Source of the DNA: Bog-532 sp963830385
GTDB taxonomy: Bacteria > Actinomycetota > Actinomycetes > Streptosporangiales > Streptosporangiaceae
DNA length: 64,000 nucleotides
Assembly: GCA_963830385.1 (NCBI GenBank)
Contig: CAWHMD010000002.1
Span: forward strand, 620,001 to 684,000
Direction: 5' to 3'
The position numbers and the translations under genes are program-made. The notes beneath the pieces were generated by a model, which saw only the letters and a program-made list of their open reading frames with translations, was not told the origin of the DNA and did no database searches. Shown one piece after another: positions 1 through 8,854 of the stretch. Each line of letters begins with the position of its first letter. Positions within the stretch are counted from its first letter, which is position 1.

Positions 1-1
1 C

Positions 2-490
2 CTGATGGTCGGCCGGACGCCGGAGTACATCGGCAAGAAGATCCGCCCGACCGAGATGAAGTGGGCCGCGGCCTACATCCTGGCCACGCCGGGCTCGGCG
101 CTCATCGGGGCGGCGCTGGCGCTGGGCTTCAAGACCCCGCGGTCGGTGATCTTCAACTCTGGCCCGCACGGACTGACCGAGGTCGTCTACGCCTTCACCT
201 CGATGGCCAACAACAACGGGTCGGCGTTCGCCGGCCTGGGCACGGCCGCGACCTTTTACCAGGTCGCGGGCGCGATCGTCATGCTGGTCGCCCGGTTCGC
301 GCCGATGGTCTTCGTGCTGGCCCTGGGCGGCTCGCTGGCCCGCCAGCAACCGGTGCCCGCCAGCGTGGGCACCCTCGAGACCCACAAACCCCTGTTCGCC
401 GGCCTGCTCGTCGGCGTGATCATCATCCTGGTCGGCCTGACCTATTTCCCGGCGCTCGCGCTGGGGCCGTTCGCTGAAGGGCTGCACTGA
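2..490 (+). CDS. kdpA: KdpA, potassium-binding subunit of the Kdp K+ ATPase (C-terminal part)
   Basis: Only the last 162 codons are present; the gene runs in from the left edge. KdpA is the channel-like membrane subunit that selects and carries K+ in the KdpFABC pump. The visible part has the last pore loop motif (TSMANNNGSAFAGL), followed by hydrophobic helices ending in LTYFPALALGPFAEGLH. Its TGA shares one base with the ATG of kdpB (TGATG), so the two are translationally coupled. The position ahead of kdpB and kdpC and the motif make the identification safe. kdpF, if present, lies outside the window. Confidence 0.95.
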   Translation: MMVGRTPEYIGKKIRPTEMKWAAAYILATPGSALIGAALALGFKTPRSVIFNSGPHGLTEVVYAFTSMANNNGSAFAGLGTAATFYQVAGAIVMLVARFAPMVFVLALGGSLARQQPVPASVGTLETHKPLFAGLLVGVIIILVGLTYFPALALGPFAEGLH

Positions 491-2673
491 TGTCCACCAA
501 TCCAGAAACTCCTACCCCGGGCGGCAGTGACATCAGCCCGCAGGGCGGCGTGACCACCGTGGACGAGGCTGAGCGTCAGCCCCGCACCGCGCGTGAGCGC
601 ACGGACCTGGAGCAGCCCCGCCGGATCGGCGGGGGCCTGCTCGACCCCAAGATGCTGTGGAAGTCGCTGCCGGACGCGTTCAAGAAGCTGGACCCCCGGG
701 CCCAGATCCGTAATCCGGTCATGTTCGTGGTCGAGGTCGGCTCGGTCCTGACCACCTACTCGGCCATCATCCACTCCTCGGCCTTCGCCTGGACGATCAC
801 CGTCTGGCTGTGGCTGACCGTGCTGTTCGCCAACGTGGCCGAGGCCGTGGCCGAAGGCCGGGGCAAGGCCCAGGCCGAGACACTCCGGCGGACCAAGCAG
901 GAGACCGTGGCCCGGCGCCTGGTCGACTGGAAGCCCGGAAAGGCTGACTTCCGCGAGGAGGAAGTGCCCGGCACCCAGCTCACGATCGGCGACTACGTGC
1001 TGCTCGAGCCCGGGCAGCTGATCCCAGGCGACGGCGACGTGGTCGAGGGCGTGGCCTCGGTGGACGAGTCGGCCATCACCGGCGAGTCCGCCCCGGTCAT
1101 CCGGGAGTCCGGCGGCGACCGGTCGGCGGTCACCGGGGGGACCCGGGTGCTGTCCGACCGGATCGTCGTGCGGATCACCTCCAAGCCGGGCGAGACGTTC
1201 ATCGACCGCATGATCGCCCTGGTCGAGGGGGCCTCCCGGCAGAAGACGCCGAACGAGGTGGCGCTGAACGTGCTGCTGGCCTCGCTGACGCTGATCTTCG
1301 TGCTCGCGGTGGTGACCCTGCAGCCGATGGCCTACTACTCCAACGCGCCGCAGAACCTGGTCATCCTGGTCGCGCTGATCGTGGCGCTGATCCCGACCAC
1401 CATCGGGGCGCTGCTGTCCGCGATCGGCATCGCGGGCATGGACCGGCTGGTGCAGCGCAACGTGCTGGCCCTGTCGGGACGCGCGGTCGAGGCGGCCGGC
1501 GACGTGAACACCCTGCTGCTGGACAAGACCGGCACGATCACCATCGGCAACCGGGAGGCCAGCGAGTTCATACCGGTCGCCGGGGTGCCGGAGTCCGACC
1601 TGGCCGACGCGGCCCAGCTATCCAGCCTGGCCGACGAGACGCCGGAAGGCCGGTCGATCGTGGTGCTGGCCAAGAACCAGTACAACCTGCGCGAGCGGGA
1701 CGAGGGCGAGCTGCCCGGCGCGGAGTTCGTGCCGTTCACCGCCCAGACCCGGATGAGCGGGGTCAACCTGGCCGACGGGCGTGAGGTGCGAAAGGGCGCC
1801 TCCAGCTCGGTCCGCGAGTGGATCCGGGAGAACGGCGGGACTCCCCCGGCCGAACTCGGCCAGATCGTGGACAGCATCTCCGGCGCGGGCGGCACCCCGC
1901 TGGTGGTGGCCGAGAAGAAGGATGGCACCGCGCGGGCGCTCGGGGTCATCAACCTCAAGGACATCGTCAAGCAGGGCATCGCCGACCGGTTCCAGGAAAT
2001 GCGGGCCATGGGCATCCGGACCGTCATGATCACCGGCGACAACCCGCTCACGGCCAGGGCCATCGCGGACGAGTCCGGCGTGGACGACTTCCTGGCCGAG
2101 GCCACCCCCGAAGACAAGATGGCCCTGATCAAGAAGGAGCAGGCCGGCGGCAAGCTGGTCGCGATGACCGGTGACGGCACCAACGACGCCCCGGCGCTGG
2201 CGCAGGCCGACGTCGGCGTGGCCATGAACACTGGGACGTCGGCGGCCAAGGAAGCCGGCAACATGGTCGACCTGGACTCCAACCCGACCAAGCTCATCGA
2301 GATCGTCGAGATCGGCAAGCAGATGCTGATCACCCGCGGAGCGCTGACCACGTTTTCCATCGCGAACGACGTGGCCAAGTACTTCGCGATGCTGCCGGCC
2401 ATGTTCGCGGGCGTGTTCCCGGGCCTGGAAGCGCTCAACATCATGCACCTGCACAGCCCGCGGTCCGCGATCACCTCCGCCATCGTGTTCAACGCGCTGA
2501 TCATCGTGGCGCTGATCCCGCTGGCACTGCGGGGCGTCCGGTACAAGCCCTCCTCGGCCGCGGCCATGCTGCGCCGCAACCTGTGGATCTACGGTGTCGG
2601 CGGGCTGATCATCCCGTTCGCCGGCATCAAGATCCTCGACCTCATCATCATGAACATCCCAGGATTCAGGTGA
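490..2673 (+). CDS. kdpB: KdpB, catalytic P-type ATPase subunit
   Basis: 727 residues. KdpB hydrolyses ATP to drive K+ uptake by the KdpFABC complex in the cell membrane. The P-type signature DKTGT is present, with the phosphorylated Asp at residue 345, preceded by the actuator motif ITGES and followed by the hinge motif MTGDGTNDAPALAQADVG. Membrane helices lie near residues 80-120, 255-320 and in the last 150 residues. Length is slightly above the usual 680-700 because of a hydrophilic N-terminal tail of about 50 residues rich in Pro, Gly and Glu. The start overlaps the kdpA stop by one base and the stop overlaps the kdpC GTG start, typical of a single polycistronic unit. Confidence 0.97.
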   Translation: MSTNPETPTPGGSDISPQGGVTTVDEAERQPRTARERTDLEQPRRIGGGLLDPKMLWKSLPDAFKKLDPRAQIRNPVMFVVEVGSVLTTYSAIIHSSAFAWTITVWLWLTVLFANVAEAVAEGRGKAQAETLRRTKQETVARRLVDWKPGKADFREEEVPGTQLTIGDYVLLEPGQLIPGDGDVVEGVASVDESAITGESAPVIRESGGDRSAVTGGTRVLSDRIVVRITSKPGETFIDRMIALVEGASRQKTPNEVALNVLLASLTLIFVLAVVTLQPMAYYSNAPQNLVILVALIVALIPTTIGALLSAIGIAGMDRLVQRNVLALSGRAVEAAGDVNTLLLDKTGTITIGNREASEFIPVAGVPESDLADAAQLSSLADETPEGRSIVVLAKNQYNLRERDEGELPGAEFVPFTAQTRMSGVNLADGREVRKGASSSVREWIRENGGTPPAELGQIVDSISGAGGTPLVVAEKKDGTARALGVINLKDIVKQGIADRFQEMRAMGIRTVMITGDNPLTARAIADESGVDDFLAEATPEDKMALIKKEQAGGKLVAMTGDGTNDAPALAQADVGVAMNTGTSAAKEAGNMVDLDSNPTKLIEIVEIGKQMLITRGALTTFSIANDVAKYFAMLPAMFAGVFPGLEALNIMHLHSPRSAITSAIVFNALIIVALIPLALRGVRYKPSSAAAMLRRNLWIYGVGGLIIPFAGIKILDLIIMNIPGFR

Positions 2674-3308
2674 CAGGCGTGAACCGTCTTCCCTCCCTCG
2701 TCAGGCAGCACATCGCGGCGTTCCGTGCGCTGCTCGTCTTCACCGCGCTGTGCGGCATCATCTACCCCGTCCTCATGTTCGGCGTGGCCCAGGCGGCCTT
2801 CCACGGGCCAGCCAACGGCTCGACCGTCAGCTACCAGGGCAAGACCGTCGGGTCGAGCCTGCTGTGCCAGGAATTCACCGACGCCAAGGGCAACCCGCTG
2901 CCGCAGTACTTCCAGCCGCGGGCGTCCAACGCGGTGAACCCGGCCTCCAAGACTGACTACGGCTGCGACCCGGGCTTCTCCGCCGCCTCCAACCTGGGGC
3001 CGGACAACCCGGCGCTGACCAAGCTCGTCGACCAGCGCCGGGCCGCGATCGCCAAATTCGACGGGGTCAGCCCGGCCAGCGTGCCGCCGGACGCGGTGAC
3101 CTCCTCCGGTTCGGGCCTCGACCCGGACATCTCCCCGCAGTACGCGGCCATCCAGGTCGACCGGGTGGCCAAGGCCCGTGGCCTCAGTGACGCCGCGGTC
3201 AAGGCGCTGGTCACCAAGTACACCCAGGGCCGCACCATCGGCTTCCTGGGTGAGCCCAGAGTCGACGTGCTCACGCTGAACATCGCGCTCGACAAGCTGT
3301 CGAAATGA
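2670..3308 (+). CDS. kdpC: KdpC, assembly subunit of the Kdp K+ ATPase
   Basis: 212 residues from a GTG at 2670 that overlaps the kdpB stop (GTGA). A second in-frame GTG at 2679 is equally possible. KdpC is the single-pass membrane protein that stabilises the KdpA/KdpB complex and raises ATP affinity. After a short basic N-terminus there is one hydrophobic helix (about residues 18-40), then the conserved soluble domain with GSSLLCQEF, YFQPRAS, SGLDPDISPQYA and TIGFLGEPRVDVLTLN, all characteristic of KdpC. The ATGA overlap with the next gene couples the structural genes to the regulators. Confidence 0.96.
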   Translation: MTGVNRLPSLVRQHIAAFRALLVFTALCGIIYPVLMFGVAQAAFHGPANGSTVSYQGKTVGSSLLCQEFTDAKGNPLPQYFQPRASNAVNPASKTDYGCDPGFSAASNLGPDNPALTKLVDQRRAAIAKFDGVSPASVPPDAVTSSGSGLDPDISPQYAAIQVDRVAKARGLSDAAVKALVTKYTQGRTIGFLGEPRVDVLTLNIALDKLSK

Positions 3309-4063
3309 GCGCGGTCGCCCCGGCCCGGGCCGCGTCCCGGCACCGGACCGGGGCCCGGGTGCTGCTGGTGGAGGATGAGCCGGGCCTGCTCCGGGCCCTG
3401 CTCATCAACCTGCGGGCACGCCAGTACGACGTGGTCACCGCCAGCAGCGGCCGGGAGGCGCTGGCCACCGCGGCCAGCCATCCCCCGGACGCGGTGGTCC
3501 TCGACCTCGGGCTGCCCGACATCGACGGGACCGAGGTCATCGTCGAGCTGCGGCGCTGGTCGAAGGCCCCGATCATCGTGCTGTCGGGCCGGGCCAGCCC
3601 GGGCGACAAGATCGGGGCCCTGGACGTGGGGGCCGACGACTACGTGACCAAGCCGTTCTCGATGGCCGAGCTGCTGGCCCGGCTGCGGGCGGTGCTCCGC
3701 CGCGACGACCCGGCCCCGGCCGGGCCGGCCAGCGTGACCGTGGGGCGCTGCACGGTCGACCTGACCGCGCACACCGTGACCCGGGCTCCGGGGCCGGGCG
3801 AGGCCGCCGGGCCGGACGAGGCCGCGGAAGCGGTGCGGCTGACCCCGACCGAATGGCGGATCCTGGAGAGCCTCGCCCGGCGGCCGGGCCAGCTGGTCAG
3901 CGCCCGGCAGCTGCTGACCGAGATCTGGGGCCCGGGTTATGAGCCCCGCACCAACTACCTCCGCTTCCACATGGCCCGGCTGCGGCGCAAGCTGGAAGAC
4001 GACCCAGCCCGGCCGCAGCATCTGCTGACCGAGCCCGGCATGGGCTACCGCTACCGTCCCTGA
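3305..4063 (+). CDS. kdpE: KdpE-type OmpR/PhoB response regulator (first copy)
   Basis: 252 residues. An N-terminal receiver domain (phosphoacceptor Asp67 in VVLDLGLPD, acidic pair in LVEDEP, conserved Lys in YVTKPFS) is followed by a winged-helix DNA-binding domain (LTPTEWRILESLARRPG, then the wing ending PGMGYRYRP). It should activate the kdp promoter when phosphorylated by KdpD. It overlaps kdpC by ATGA and lies before kdpD, whereas the usual order is kdpD then kdpE. A linker of about 25 residues rich in Pro, Gly and Ala between the domains is longer than in the second copy at 6747. Which copy is the main KdpD partner cannot be told from sequence. Confidence 0.9.
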   Translation: MSAVAPARAASRHRTGARVLLVEDEPGLLRALLINLRARQYDVVTASSGREALATAASHPPDAVVLDLGLPDIDGTEVIVELRRWSKAPIIVLSGRASPGDKIGALDVGADDYVTKPFSMAELLARLRAVLRRDDPAPAGPASVTVGRCTVDLTAHTVTRAPGPGEAAGPDEAAEAVRLTPTEWRILESLARRPGQLVSARQLLTEIWGPGYEPRTNYLRFHMARLRRKLEDDPARPQHLLTEPGMGYRYRP

Positions 4064-4101
4064 CCGGGGACTCGGCTGGTAGCGGTTCAATAGGAGACAA
4101 C

Positions 4102-6750
4102 ATGACCACACCGGAATCGAGCACCCCGGGACGGGGGTTCCTGCGCATCTACCTCGGCGCCGCCGCGGGGGTGGGCAAGACCTTCGCCATGCTCGGCGAG
4201 GGCCACCGGCGGGCCGAGCGCGGCGCCGACGTGGTGGTGGCGTTCGTGGAGACCCACGGGCGCCCGCAGACCGCGGCGATGGCCGAGGGCCTGGAGGTGA
4301 TCCCGCGCAAGAAGATCGACTACCGCGGCGCCACCTTCGAGGAGATGGACCTGGACGCGGTGCTGGCCCGGCACCCGCAGATCGCGCTGGTCGACGAGCT
4401 GGCCCACACCAACGTGCCCGGCTCCCGGAACGAGAAGCGCTGGCAGGACGTCGACGAAATGCTGGACGCGGGCATCGACGTGATTTCCACGGTCAACGTG
4501 CAGCACCTGGAGTCGCTCAACGACGTCGTGCAGAAGATCACCGGGGTGCCGCAGCGGGAGACGGTCCCTGACGCCGTGGTCCGCGCGGCCGACCAGGTCG
4601 AGCTGGTCGACATGACGGCCGAGGCGCTACGGCGGCGGATGGCGCACGGCAACATCTACCCGGCCGAGAAGATCGATGCCGCCCTGACCAACTACTTCCG
4701 CAGCGGGAACCTGACCGCGCTGCGCGAGCTGGCCCTGCTGTGGCTGGCCGACAAGGTGGACGAGGGCCTGCAGAACTACCGGGCCGCGCACGGCATCCAG
4801 GGCACCTGGGAGGCCCGGGAGCGGGTGGTGGTCGCGCTGACCGGCGGCCCGGAGGGTGACACCCTGATCCGGCGCGGCGCCCGGATCGCGGCCCGGTCGT
4901 CGGGCGGGGACCTGCTGGCCGTCCACGTCAGCCGGTCCGACGGCCTGACCGGCGCCGACCCGGGCGAGCTGGCCGGGCAGCGGCGGCTGGTCGAGTCGCT
5001 GGGCGGCACCTACCACCAGGTGGTGGGCGACAGCATCCCGGACGCGCTGCTCGAGTTCGCGCGGGCGGAGAACGCCACCCAGCTGGTCCTGGGGGCCAGC
5101 CGCCGGTCCTGGCTGTCGGCCCTGCTCACCGGGCCTGGAATCGGGGCCCGGTCCATCCGCGGCTCGGGCGACATCGACGTGCACATCGTCACCCATCAGC
5201 AGATGGGCCGGGGCCGCGGGCTGCTGCCCCGGGCCCGGGGCAGCCTGACCCTGCGCCGCCAGCTGGCCGGCTACCTGCTGGCCGCGGTGTTCGCCCCGGT
5301 GGCGACCGTCGTGCTGGCGGCCGCGGGCCGGGACAACGTCAACCTGACCAGCGACGTGCTCACGTTTCTGGTCGGCGTCATCCTGGTCGCGCTGGTCGGC
5401 GGGTTCATCCCCGCACTGCTGGAGGCGATCGCGGGCTCGCTGCTGCTCAACTGGTTCTTCACCCCGCCCATCCACCAGTTCACGATCGCCGACGCCAACA
5501 ACGCCTGGGCCATCGGCGTGTTCATCATCGTGGCGATGATGGTCAGCTGGGTGGTGGACATCGCCGCCCGGCGGACCAAACAGGCGGCCCGGGCCGAGTC
5601 CGAGTCCGAACTGCTGGTCACCACAGCCGGCAGTGTCCTGCGCGGCCAAGGGGCCCTGCCGGCGCTACTGGAACGGGTCAAGGAGTCGTTCGGGATGCGG
5701 TCGGTGAGCCTGCTGGAGTGCCAGGGGGCGGACGGGGAGGCGGCCGCCCGGGACGGAACCGGCCCCCGGGCGAGCCGGATCCTCGGCCCGGGACGGCGCT
5801 GGAAGGTAGCGGCCACGGCCGGGGACGAGCCGGTCACCTCGCCCGAGGACGCCGACGTGGAGGTGCCGGTGACCGACACGCTGACGCTGGCGCTGCGCGG
5901 CCGGCCGCTGCCGGCCGCCGACCGGCGGGTGCTGGGGGCGTTCGCGGCCTACGCGGCCGCCGCCCTGGAACAGCAGCGGCTGGCGGCCGAGGCCGAGGCG
6001 GCCAAGCCGATCGCGGCGGCCGACCGGATGCGGACCGCCCTGCTCACCGCGGTCAGCCACGACCTGCGCACCCCGCTGGCCTCGGCCAAGGCGGCGGTGA
6101 CGAGCCTGCGCTCGCCGGACGTGCACTGGACCAGGGCCGACCGGAACGAGCTGCTGGCCACCGCCGACGAGTCGCTCGACCGGCTGGCCCGGCTGGTCGA
6201 TAACCTGCTCGACATGAGCCGGCTGCAGGCAGGGGCGCTGTCGCTGTTCCCGCGGCCGGTCGGCGTGGACGAGATCGTCGCCCGCTCCCTGGACGACCTC
6301 GGGCCGCGCAGCTCGAAGGTCGTGGTCGACATCCCCGAGGCGCTGCCCGAGATCCAGGTCGACCCGGCCATCCTCGAACGGGTCGTGGTCAACCTGACCG
6401 AGAACGCGCTGCGCTACTCACCGGCCGGCAAACCGCCCATGCTGACCGCCAGCGCGCTCGGGGACCGGGTCGAGCTGCGGGTCGTCGACCGCGGCCCGGG
6501 CATACCGGAAAAGGAGCGGGACCGGATGTTCGTGCCGTTCCAGCGCATGGGCGACACCGACAACACCACCGGCGTGGGCCTCGGGCTGGCCCTGTCGCGC
6601 GGCTTCACCGAGGCCATGGGGGGCACGCTGACCGCCGAGGAAACCCCCGGCGGGGGCCTGACGATGGCCGTCACCCTGCCCGCGGTGGCGGCGTCCGGAT
6701 CGGCCCCTGGCGAGGTCGAGCCGGGCCAGCGGGAGCGGGCGGCGACGTGA
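4102..6750 (+). CDS. kdpD: KdpD, osmosensitive K+ channel sensor histidine kinase
   Basis: 882 residues, the usual KdpD length. Order of domains: KdpD N-terminal domain with Walker A (GAAAGVGKT, residues 19-27) and Walker B-like (IALVDELAHTN); a universal-stress-protein domain (about 235-370); four membrane helices of DUF4118 type (about 385-490); a GAF-like region; HisKA with the phosphorylated His653 in AVSHDLRTPLA; and an HATPase domain with N box (NLTENALRYSP) and G boxes (GPGIPEKE, GVGLGLAL). It senses K+ limitation and phosphorylates KdpE. It has its own start 38 bases after the first response regulator, with a GGAG-like site upstream, and its stop overlaps the GTG of a second response regulator. 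Confidence 0.96.
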   Translation: MTTPESSTPGRGFLRIYLGAAAGVGKTFAMLGEGHRRAERGADVVVAFVETHGRPQTAAMAEGLEVIPRKKIDYRGATFEEMDLDAVLARHPQIALVDELAHTNVPGSRNEKRWQDVDEMLDAGIDVISTVNVQHLESLNDVVQKITGVPQRETVPDAVVRAADQVELVDMTAEALRRRMAHGNIYPAEKIDAALTNYFRSGNLTALRELALLWLADKVDEGLQNYRAAHGIQGTWEARERVVVALTGGPEGDTLIRRGARIAARSSGGDLLAVHVSRSDGLTGADPGELAGQRRLVESLGGTYHQVVGDSIPDALLEFARAENATQLVLGASRRSWLSALLTGPGIGARSIRGSGDIDVHIVTHQQMGRGRGLLPRARGSLTLRRQLAGYLLAAVFAPVATVVLAAAGRDNVNLTSDVLTFLVGVILVALVGGFIPALLEAIAGSLLLNWFFTPPIHQFTIADANNAWAIGVFIIVAMMVSWVVDIAARRTKQAARAESESELLVTTAGSVLRGQGALPALLERVKESFGMRSVSLLECQGADGEAAARDGTGPRASRILGPGRRWKVAATAGDEPVTSPEDADVEVPVTDTLTLALRGRPLPAADRRVLGAFAAYAAAALEQQRLAAEAEAAKPIAAADRMRTALLTAVSHDLRTPLASAKAAVTSLRSPDVHWTRADRNELLATADESLDRLARLVDNLLDMSRLQAGALSLFPRPVGVDEIVARSLDDLGPRSSKVVVDIPEALPEIQVDPAILERVVVNLTENALRYSPAGKPPMLTASALGDRVELRVVDRGPGIPEKERDRMFVPFQRMGDTDNTTGVGLGLALSRGFTEAMGGTLTAEETPGGGLTMAVTLPAVAASGSAPGEVEPGQRERAAT

Positions 6751-7454
6751 CCAGGGTGCTGGTGGTCGACGACGAGCCGCAGATCCTCCGGGCGCTGCGG
6801 ATCAACCTGCGGGTCCGCAACTACGAGGTGGACACCGCGGCCACCGGCACCGAAGCGCTCGAGGTGGCCGGGCGGCACCCGCCCGACCTGGTCATCCTGG
6901 ACCTGGGCCTGCCCGACCTGAGCGGCCTGGAGGTCATCGAGGGGCTGCGCGGCTGGACCAGCGTGCCCATCGTGGTGCTGTCCGGCCGGACCGACAGCGC
7001 CGACAAGGTGGAGGCGTTGGACGTCGGGGCCGACGACTACGTGACCAAGCCGTTCTCCATGGACGAGCTGCTGGCCCGGATGCGGGCGGCGCTGCGCCGG
7101 GCCGGCCCGCCCGAGGACGCGCCCCAGGTCAAACTGGATGACCTGGTGGTCGACCTGGCCGCCCGGCGGGTGGAGGGCGGCCCCGACGGCGACATCCGGC
7201 TCACCCCCACCGAGTGGCACCTGCTGGAGGTGCTGCTCCGCAACCCCGGCAAGCTGCTGAGCCAGCAGCAGCTGCTCACCGAGGTCTGGGGACCGGGTTA
7301 CGCCAGCGCGACCGGCAACCTGCGGCTCTACATGGCCCAGCTGCGGCGCAAGCTGGAGCCCGATCCGGCCCGGCCGCGGTGGCTGATCACCGAGCCGGGG
7401 ATGGGCTACCGGTTCCAGCCGGAGCCGGTCAGCGGTTCCAGCTGGATCGGCTAG
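6747..7454 (+). CDS. kdpE: KdpE-type OmpR/PhoB response regulator (second copy)
   Basis: 235 residues from a GTG overlapping the kdpD stop (GTGA). Receiver domain with Asp52 in VILDLGLPD and Lys in YVTKPFS; winged-helix domain with LTPTEWHLLEVLL and PGMGYRFQP. It is in the canonical place for KdpE (directly coupled after kdpD) and is closely similar to the protein at 3305 along its whole length by eye, including the identical stretch DVGADDYVTKPFSM. The two therefore look like an in-operon duplication. Their recognition helices differ modestly (TNYLRFHMARLRRKLE against TGNLRLYMAQLRRKLE), so target overlap is likely but not certain. Confidence 0.92.
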   Translation: MTRVLVVDDEPQILRALRINLRVRNYEVDTAATGTEALEVAGRHPPDLVILDLGLPDLSGLEVIEGLRGWTSVPIVVLSGRTDSADKVEALDVGADDYVTKPFSMDELLARMRAALRRAGPPEDAPQVKLDDLVVDLAARRVEGGPDGDIRLTPTEWHLLEVLLRNPGKLLSQQQLLTEVWGPGYASATGNLRLYMAQLRRKLEPDPARPRWLITEPGMGYRFQPEPVSGSSWIG

Positions 7455-7504
7455 CGGCGGGGCTAGCGGCACGGCGGGGCTAGCGGCGCGGCCGCGCTAG
7501 CGGC
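7451..7504. repeat. Four copies of CTAGCGGC between kdpE and the DDAH gene
   Basis: The short gap between the two convergent genes is built from CTAGCGGC units starting at 7451, 7463, 7480 and 7497, separated by GC-rich filler. The units supply the TAG stop codons on both strands: the first ends the second kdpE on the plus strand and the last ends the DDAH gene on the minus strand. It probably arose by local slippage. No regulatory role can be shown. Confidence 0.6.
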
Positions 7505-8261
7505 CGGGCAGGAGCACGCTCAGGCAGGTGACGCAGCCCTCGAGCTTCTCGAACTCGCTGATGTCGACCACCACCGGGGTGAAGCCCAGATCTTCCAGCA
7601 GGGCGGCCGTCTGCGGCGCGGACGCCGCGATCAGCACCCGGTCGCCGCCGAGCGGGACGACGTGGCAGCCCGCCTCCTCCTGCACCGGGCGGTAGGCCGG
7701 GAACAGCTCGGCCGGGACCAGCTCGGGCAGCAGCAGGAACGTCCCGTCCGGCAGCGCGGTCACCGCCGACTTCAGGTGCAGCACCCGGCGCAGCGGGACC
7801 GCGATCACGGTGCGGCCGAGCGGCGCCAGCAGCGCCCGCAGCTGGCGGATGCCCTCGCCGTTGGTCCGCCCGCCGCGCCCCACGTAGACGACGTGGCCGG
7901 CCTGGAGCACGTCCCCGCCGTCGAGCGTGCCCGGCCCCTCGATGCGGGCGACCCGCAGCCCGAGCGCGCCGGCCAGGCCGGCCACCCCGGCGACCTCGGG
8001 CCGCCGCACCTCCGCGCCCGGCCGGGTCAGCACGGCCAGGTCCGCGCAGACCACCACGGTGTCCTCGACGAACACCGAATCCGGGCAGTCGTCGGCGGCG
8101 GGCACCGGCCGGACCGTCCAGTCGCAGGCTGCCAGCGCGCCGGCGTAGGCCGCGTGCTGGTCCCGGGCCAGCCCGACGTCCACCTCGGTGCGGCCGATGT
8201 GGGTGACGATCCCTTTGGCCAGTCTGCTGCTGGGCGGGCGGATCAGGCTGGTGCCGAACAC
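7497..8261 (-). CDS. Dimethylarginine dimethylaminohydrolase (DDAH) family protein
   Basis: 254 residues of the guanidino-group-modifying fold (arginine deiminase/DDAH). Enzymes of this family hydrolyse dimethylarginine or related guanidines to citrulline or ureido products. The active-site residues can be placed: acidic FVED (residues 64-67), His162 in LHLKSAV and the nucleophilic Cys246 in VTCLSV near the C-terminus. The length and the N-terminal arrangement match small bacterial DDAHs (about 250-260 aa). It faces the kdp operon tail to tail and has its own ATG start. A second, more distant member of the superfamily is at 33990 beside rocD. Substrate is not deducible; DDAH is the best guess. 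Confidence 0.8.
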   Translation of the reverse strand: MFGTSLIRPPSSRLAKGIVTHIGRTEVDVGLARDQHAAYAGALAACDWTVRPVPAADDCPDSVFVEDTVVVCADLAVLTRPGAEVRRPEVAGVAGLAGALGLRVARIEGPGTLDGGDVLQAGHVVYVGRGGRTNGEGIRQLRALLAPLGRTVIAVPLRRVLHLKSAVTALPDGTFLLLPELVPAELFPAYRPVQEEAGCHVVPLGGDRVLIAASAPQTAALLEDLGFTPVVVDISEFEKLEGCVTCLSVLLPGR

Positions 8262-8271
8262 CTGCCCTACG

Positions 8272-8706
8272 CTAGCGGCCCGTCGTGATGTAGTCCGACA
8301 GCGCGGACCGCTCGGTCTCCAGCTCGTCCATGCGGTTCTTCACCACGTCGCCGATGCTCACCAGGCCGCCCAGTGCCCCGTCGACCACCACCGGCGCGTG
8401 CCGCATCCGGTGCTCGGTCATCAGCCGCATGACGTCGTCGAGCGAGGTCTCCGGCGCGACCGTCCGGACCTCGGCCGTGTAGATCTCGGTGACCGGCTCG
8501 GACATCACCGCGGCGCCCCGCAGCGCGAAGGCGCGGACGACGTCGCGCTCACTGACGATCCCGTCGACCGAGGTCCCGTCGGCCGAGACGACGACCGCGC
8601 CGATCCCGTGCTCGGCCAGCACCTCCAGCAGGCGCCGGACCTTGGTGTCCGGGGTGACCGTGACCACCCTCGTGCCTTTGACCCGAAGCACATCACTGAT
8701 ACGCAT
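8272..8706 (-). CDS. CBS-domain pair protein
   Basis: 144 residues from the ATG at 8706, chosen because a strong AGGGAGGT site lies just upstream; a longer reading frame has no such site. Two CBS motifs make up the whole protein: residues about 5-60 (VSADGTSVDGIVSERDVVRA) and 72-130 (MTEHRMRHAPVVVDGALGGLVSIGDVV). Paired CBS domains bind adenosine nucleotides and act as regulatory modules or free-standing sensors. No catalytic domain is attached. It ends 10 bases before the DDAH gene on the same strand, so the two may be cotranscribed. Function beyond nucleotide sensing is unknown. Confidence 0.85.
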   Translation of the reverse strand: MRISDVLRVKGTRVVTVTPDTKVRRLLEVLAEHGIGAVVVSADGTSVDGIVSERDVVRAFALRGAAVMSEPVTEIYTAEVRTVAPETSLDDVMRLMTEHRMRHAPVVVDGALGGLVSIGDVVKNRMDELETERSALSDYITTGR

Positions 8707-8854
8707 GGGACCTCCCTGGGGCCGCAGCGGTGCGGAGCTATAGGTGTACCCACGGGTGCGCCGGGCTATTACTGCGGAGGCACCCACCGGTTCGGGCGCG
8801 CCCCGGCCGGTCCCGATTGACCCCGGTTCGCCTCGGCCCTGGTTCGCCTTTTCC

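Noticed and set aside
4627..5649. Antisense frames over kdpD
   Set aside because: His/Gln/Gly-rich shadow sequences with no conserved motif.
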